Positions 5,755 through 6,305 of a stretch of 6,305 nt of DNA are shown here, piece by piece. Within the stretch, counting starts at the first letter, position 1, and each line of letters starts with the position of its first letter. Under the pieces are notes generated by a model, which was not told where the DNA came from, did not search any database, and saw only the letters and a list, made by a program, of their open reading frames with translations. The stretch comes from Candidatus Bathyarchaeota archaeon (lineage in GTDB: Archaea; Thermoproteota; Bathyarchaeia; Bathyarchaeales; Bathycorpusculaceae): positions 1 to 6,305 of the forward strand of contig JAOZHM010000176.1 of assembly GCA_026014845.1 (NCBI GenBank), in the 5' to 3' direction. Both the position numbers and the translations under genes were made by a program.

Positions 5755-6305
5755 ATGGAAAATTTCAAAGTTAAAAACGAAAGTTTAGCTTCTAAAGGCT
5801 TTCTTCAAATAGAATGGGCATCAAAGCACATGACAGTTTTAAATCTAATCAAAAAAAGATTCAGCCAGGAAAAACCATTTGAAGGCATAACCTTAGGCGC
5901 ATGTTTACACGTGACAAAAGAGACGGCAGTGCTCGTTGAAACACTCCTAGCTGGGGGAGCAAAAGTTGCGTTATGCGGCTCCAACCCACTATCCACGCAA
6001 GACGATGTGGCAGCAGCCCTATCAGAAAGAGGCGTTCACGTCTATGCTTGGCGAGGACAAACAACAGAGGAATACTACTGGTGTCTTGAAAAGGTCATAA
6101 CCCACAAACCCAAAATAACTCTAGACGACGGCGCAGACCTCGTCGGCACAATCCACAGCAAAAGGACAGAAGCACTATCAGACGTTAAAGGTGGAACAGA
6201 AGAAACAACAACCGGTGTCTTGCGCTTACGAGCCATGGAAAAAACTGGAACACTCAAATACCCAATGATAGCCGTAAACGACGCTTACACAAAACACTTG
6301 TTTGA
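5755..6305 (+). CDS. ahcY: S-adenosylhomocysteine (or S-inosylhomocysteine) hydrolase, N-terminal part
   Basis: The first 183 residues are present; the gene continues past the window, and archaeal homologues are about 410-425 residues long. Recognised blocks are EWASKHMTVL, LHVTKETAVLVETL, GSNPLSTQDDVAAAL, AWRGQTTEEYYWCLEKV, DDGADL, GGTEETTTGV and VNDAYTKHLF. Residues matching the human active site are H52 and T54, E56 (human E59, near the adenine), D125, E150 and K180. The enzyme uses bound NAD to cleave SAH reversibly to homocysteine and adenosine in the cytosol. The NAD-binding Rossmann domain lies outside the window. The adjacent deaminase raises the possibility that S-inosylhomocysteine is the true substrate, as in Methanocaldococcus jannaschii. 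The kept Thr and Glu at the adenine pocket neither prove nor exclude that. Confidence 0.93.
   Translation, partial: MENFKVKNESLASKGFLQIEWASKHMTVLNLIKKRFSQEKPFEGITLGACLHVTKETAVLVETLLAGGAKVALCGSNPLSTQDDVAAALSERGVHVYAWRGQTTEEYYWCLEKVITHKPKITLDDGADLVGTIHSKRTEALSDVKGGTEETTTGVLRLRAMEKTGTLKYPMIAVNDAYTKHLF

Noticed and set aside
1..6305. CRISPR array, tRNA, rRNA, insertion sequence or terminal repeats
   Set aside because: No regularly spaced repeats, cloverleaf-like segments, transposase motifs or long inverted repeats were seen when reading both strands.

Overview
The window looks like a piece of an archaeal chromosome, probably a mesophilic or moderately thermophilic Thermoproteota-type lineage such as Bathyarchaeia. 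That placement is a guess from style and gene content. It rests on A/T-rich TATA elements about 25-29 nt ahead of start codons with little or no leader, GTG and TTG starts, a stand-alone DUF123 GIY-YIG protein, a DUF3795 protein, and an archaeal pairing of an S-adenosylhomocysteine/5'-deoxyadenosine deaminase with an S-adenosylhomocysteine hydrolase. There is no rRNA, tRNA, insertion sequence or CRISPR array.

Layout. At the left edge (1-77, minus) is the N-terminus of a membrane protein. A plus-strand cluster follows (220-1439). It holds a minimal nucleotidyltransferase of the MNT antitoxin type, a 36-codon remnant of its HEPN partner with the middle of the domain missing, and a calcineurin-like metallophosphoesterase whose Shine-Dalgarno site lies in the last codons of the remnant. 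Converging on it (1450-1962, minus) are a GIY-YIG DUF123 protein and, just upstream in the same frame, an unannotated 37-codon ORF with a probable TTG start. A compact divergent promoter region (1986-2030) separates these from a cysteine-rich DUF3795 protein (2031-2498, plus).

The DUF3795 gene overlaps by its stop codon the end of a minus-strand pair (2495-4147): an integral membrane protein, then an aminoglycoside-phosphotransferase-like kinase with its ribosome binding site inside the end of the membrane-protein gene. Divergent from that pair is a plus-strand operon (4169 to the right edge): a 64-residue two-helix membrane protein, the amidohydrolase (SAH/MTA/5'-deoxyadenosine deaminase), and the first 183 residues of SAH hydrolase, cut by the window end.

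How the genes work together. The last two genes form a plausible route for removing S-adenosylhomocysteine after methyl transfer, either by direct hydrolysis or by deamination to S-inosylhomocysteine followed by hydrolysis, as described in Methanocaldococcus jannaschii. The nucleotidyltransferase and the gutted HEPN ORF look like a decayed type VII (HEPN/MNT) toxin-antitoxin module. This is the most unusual feature of the window. Much of the window has a plus strand richer in C than G, including under several minus-strand genes, which suggests replication-strand bias.
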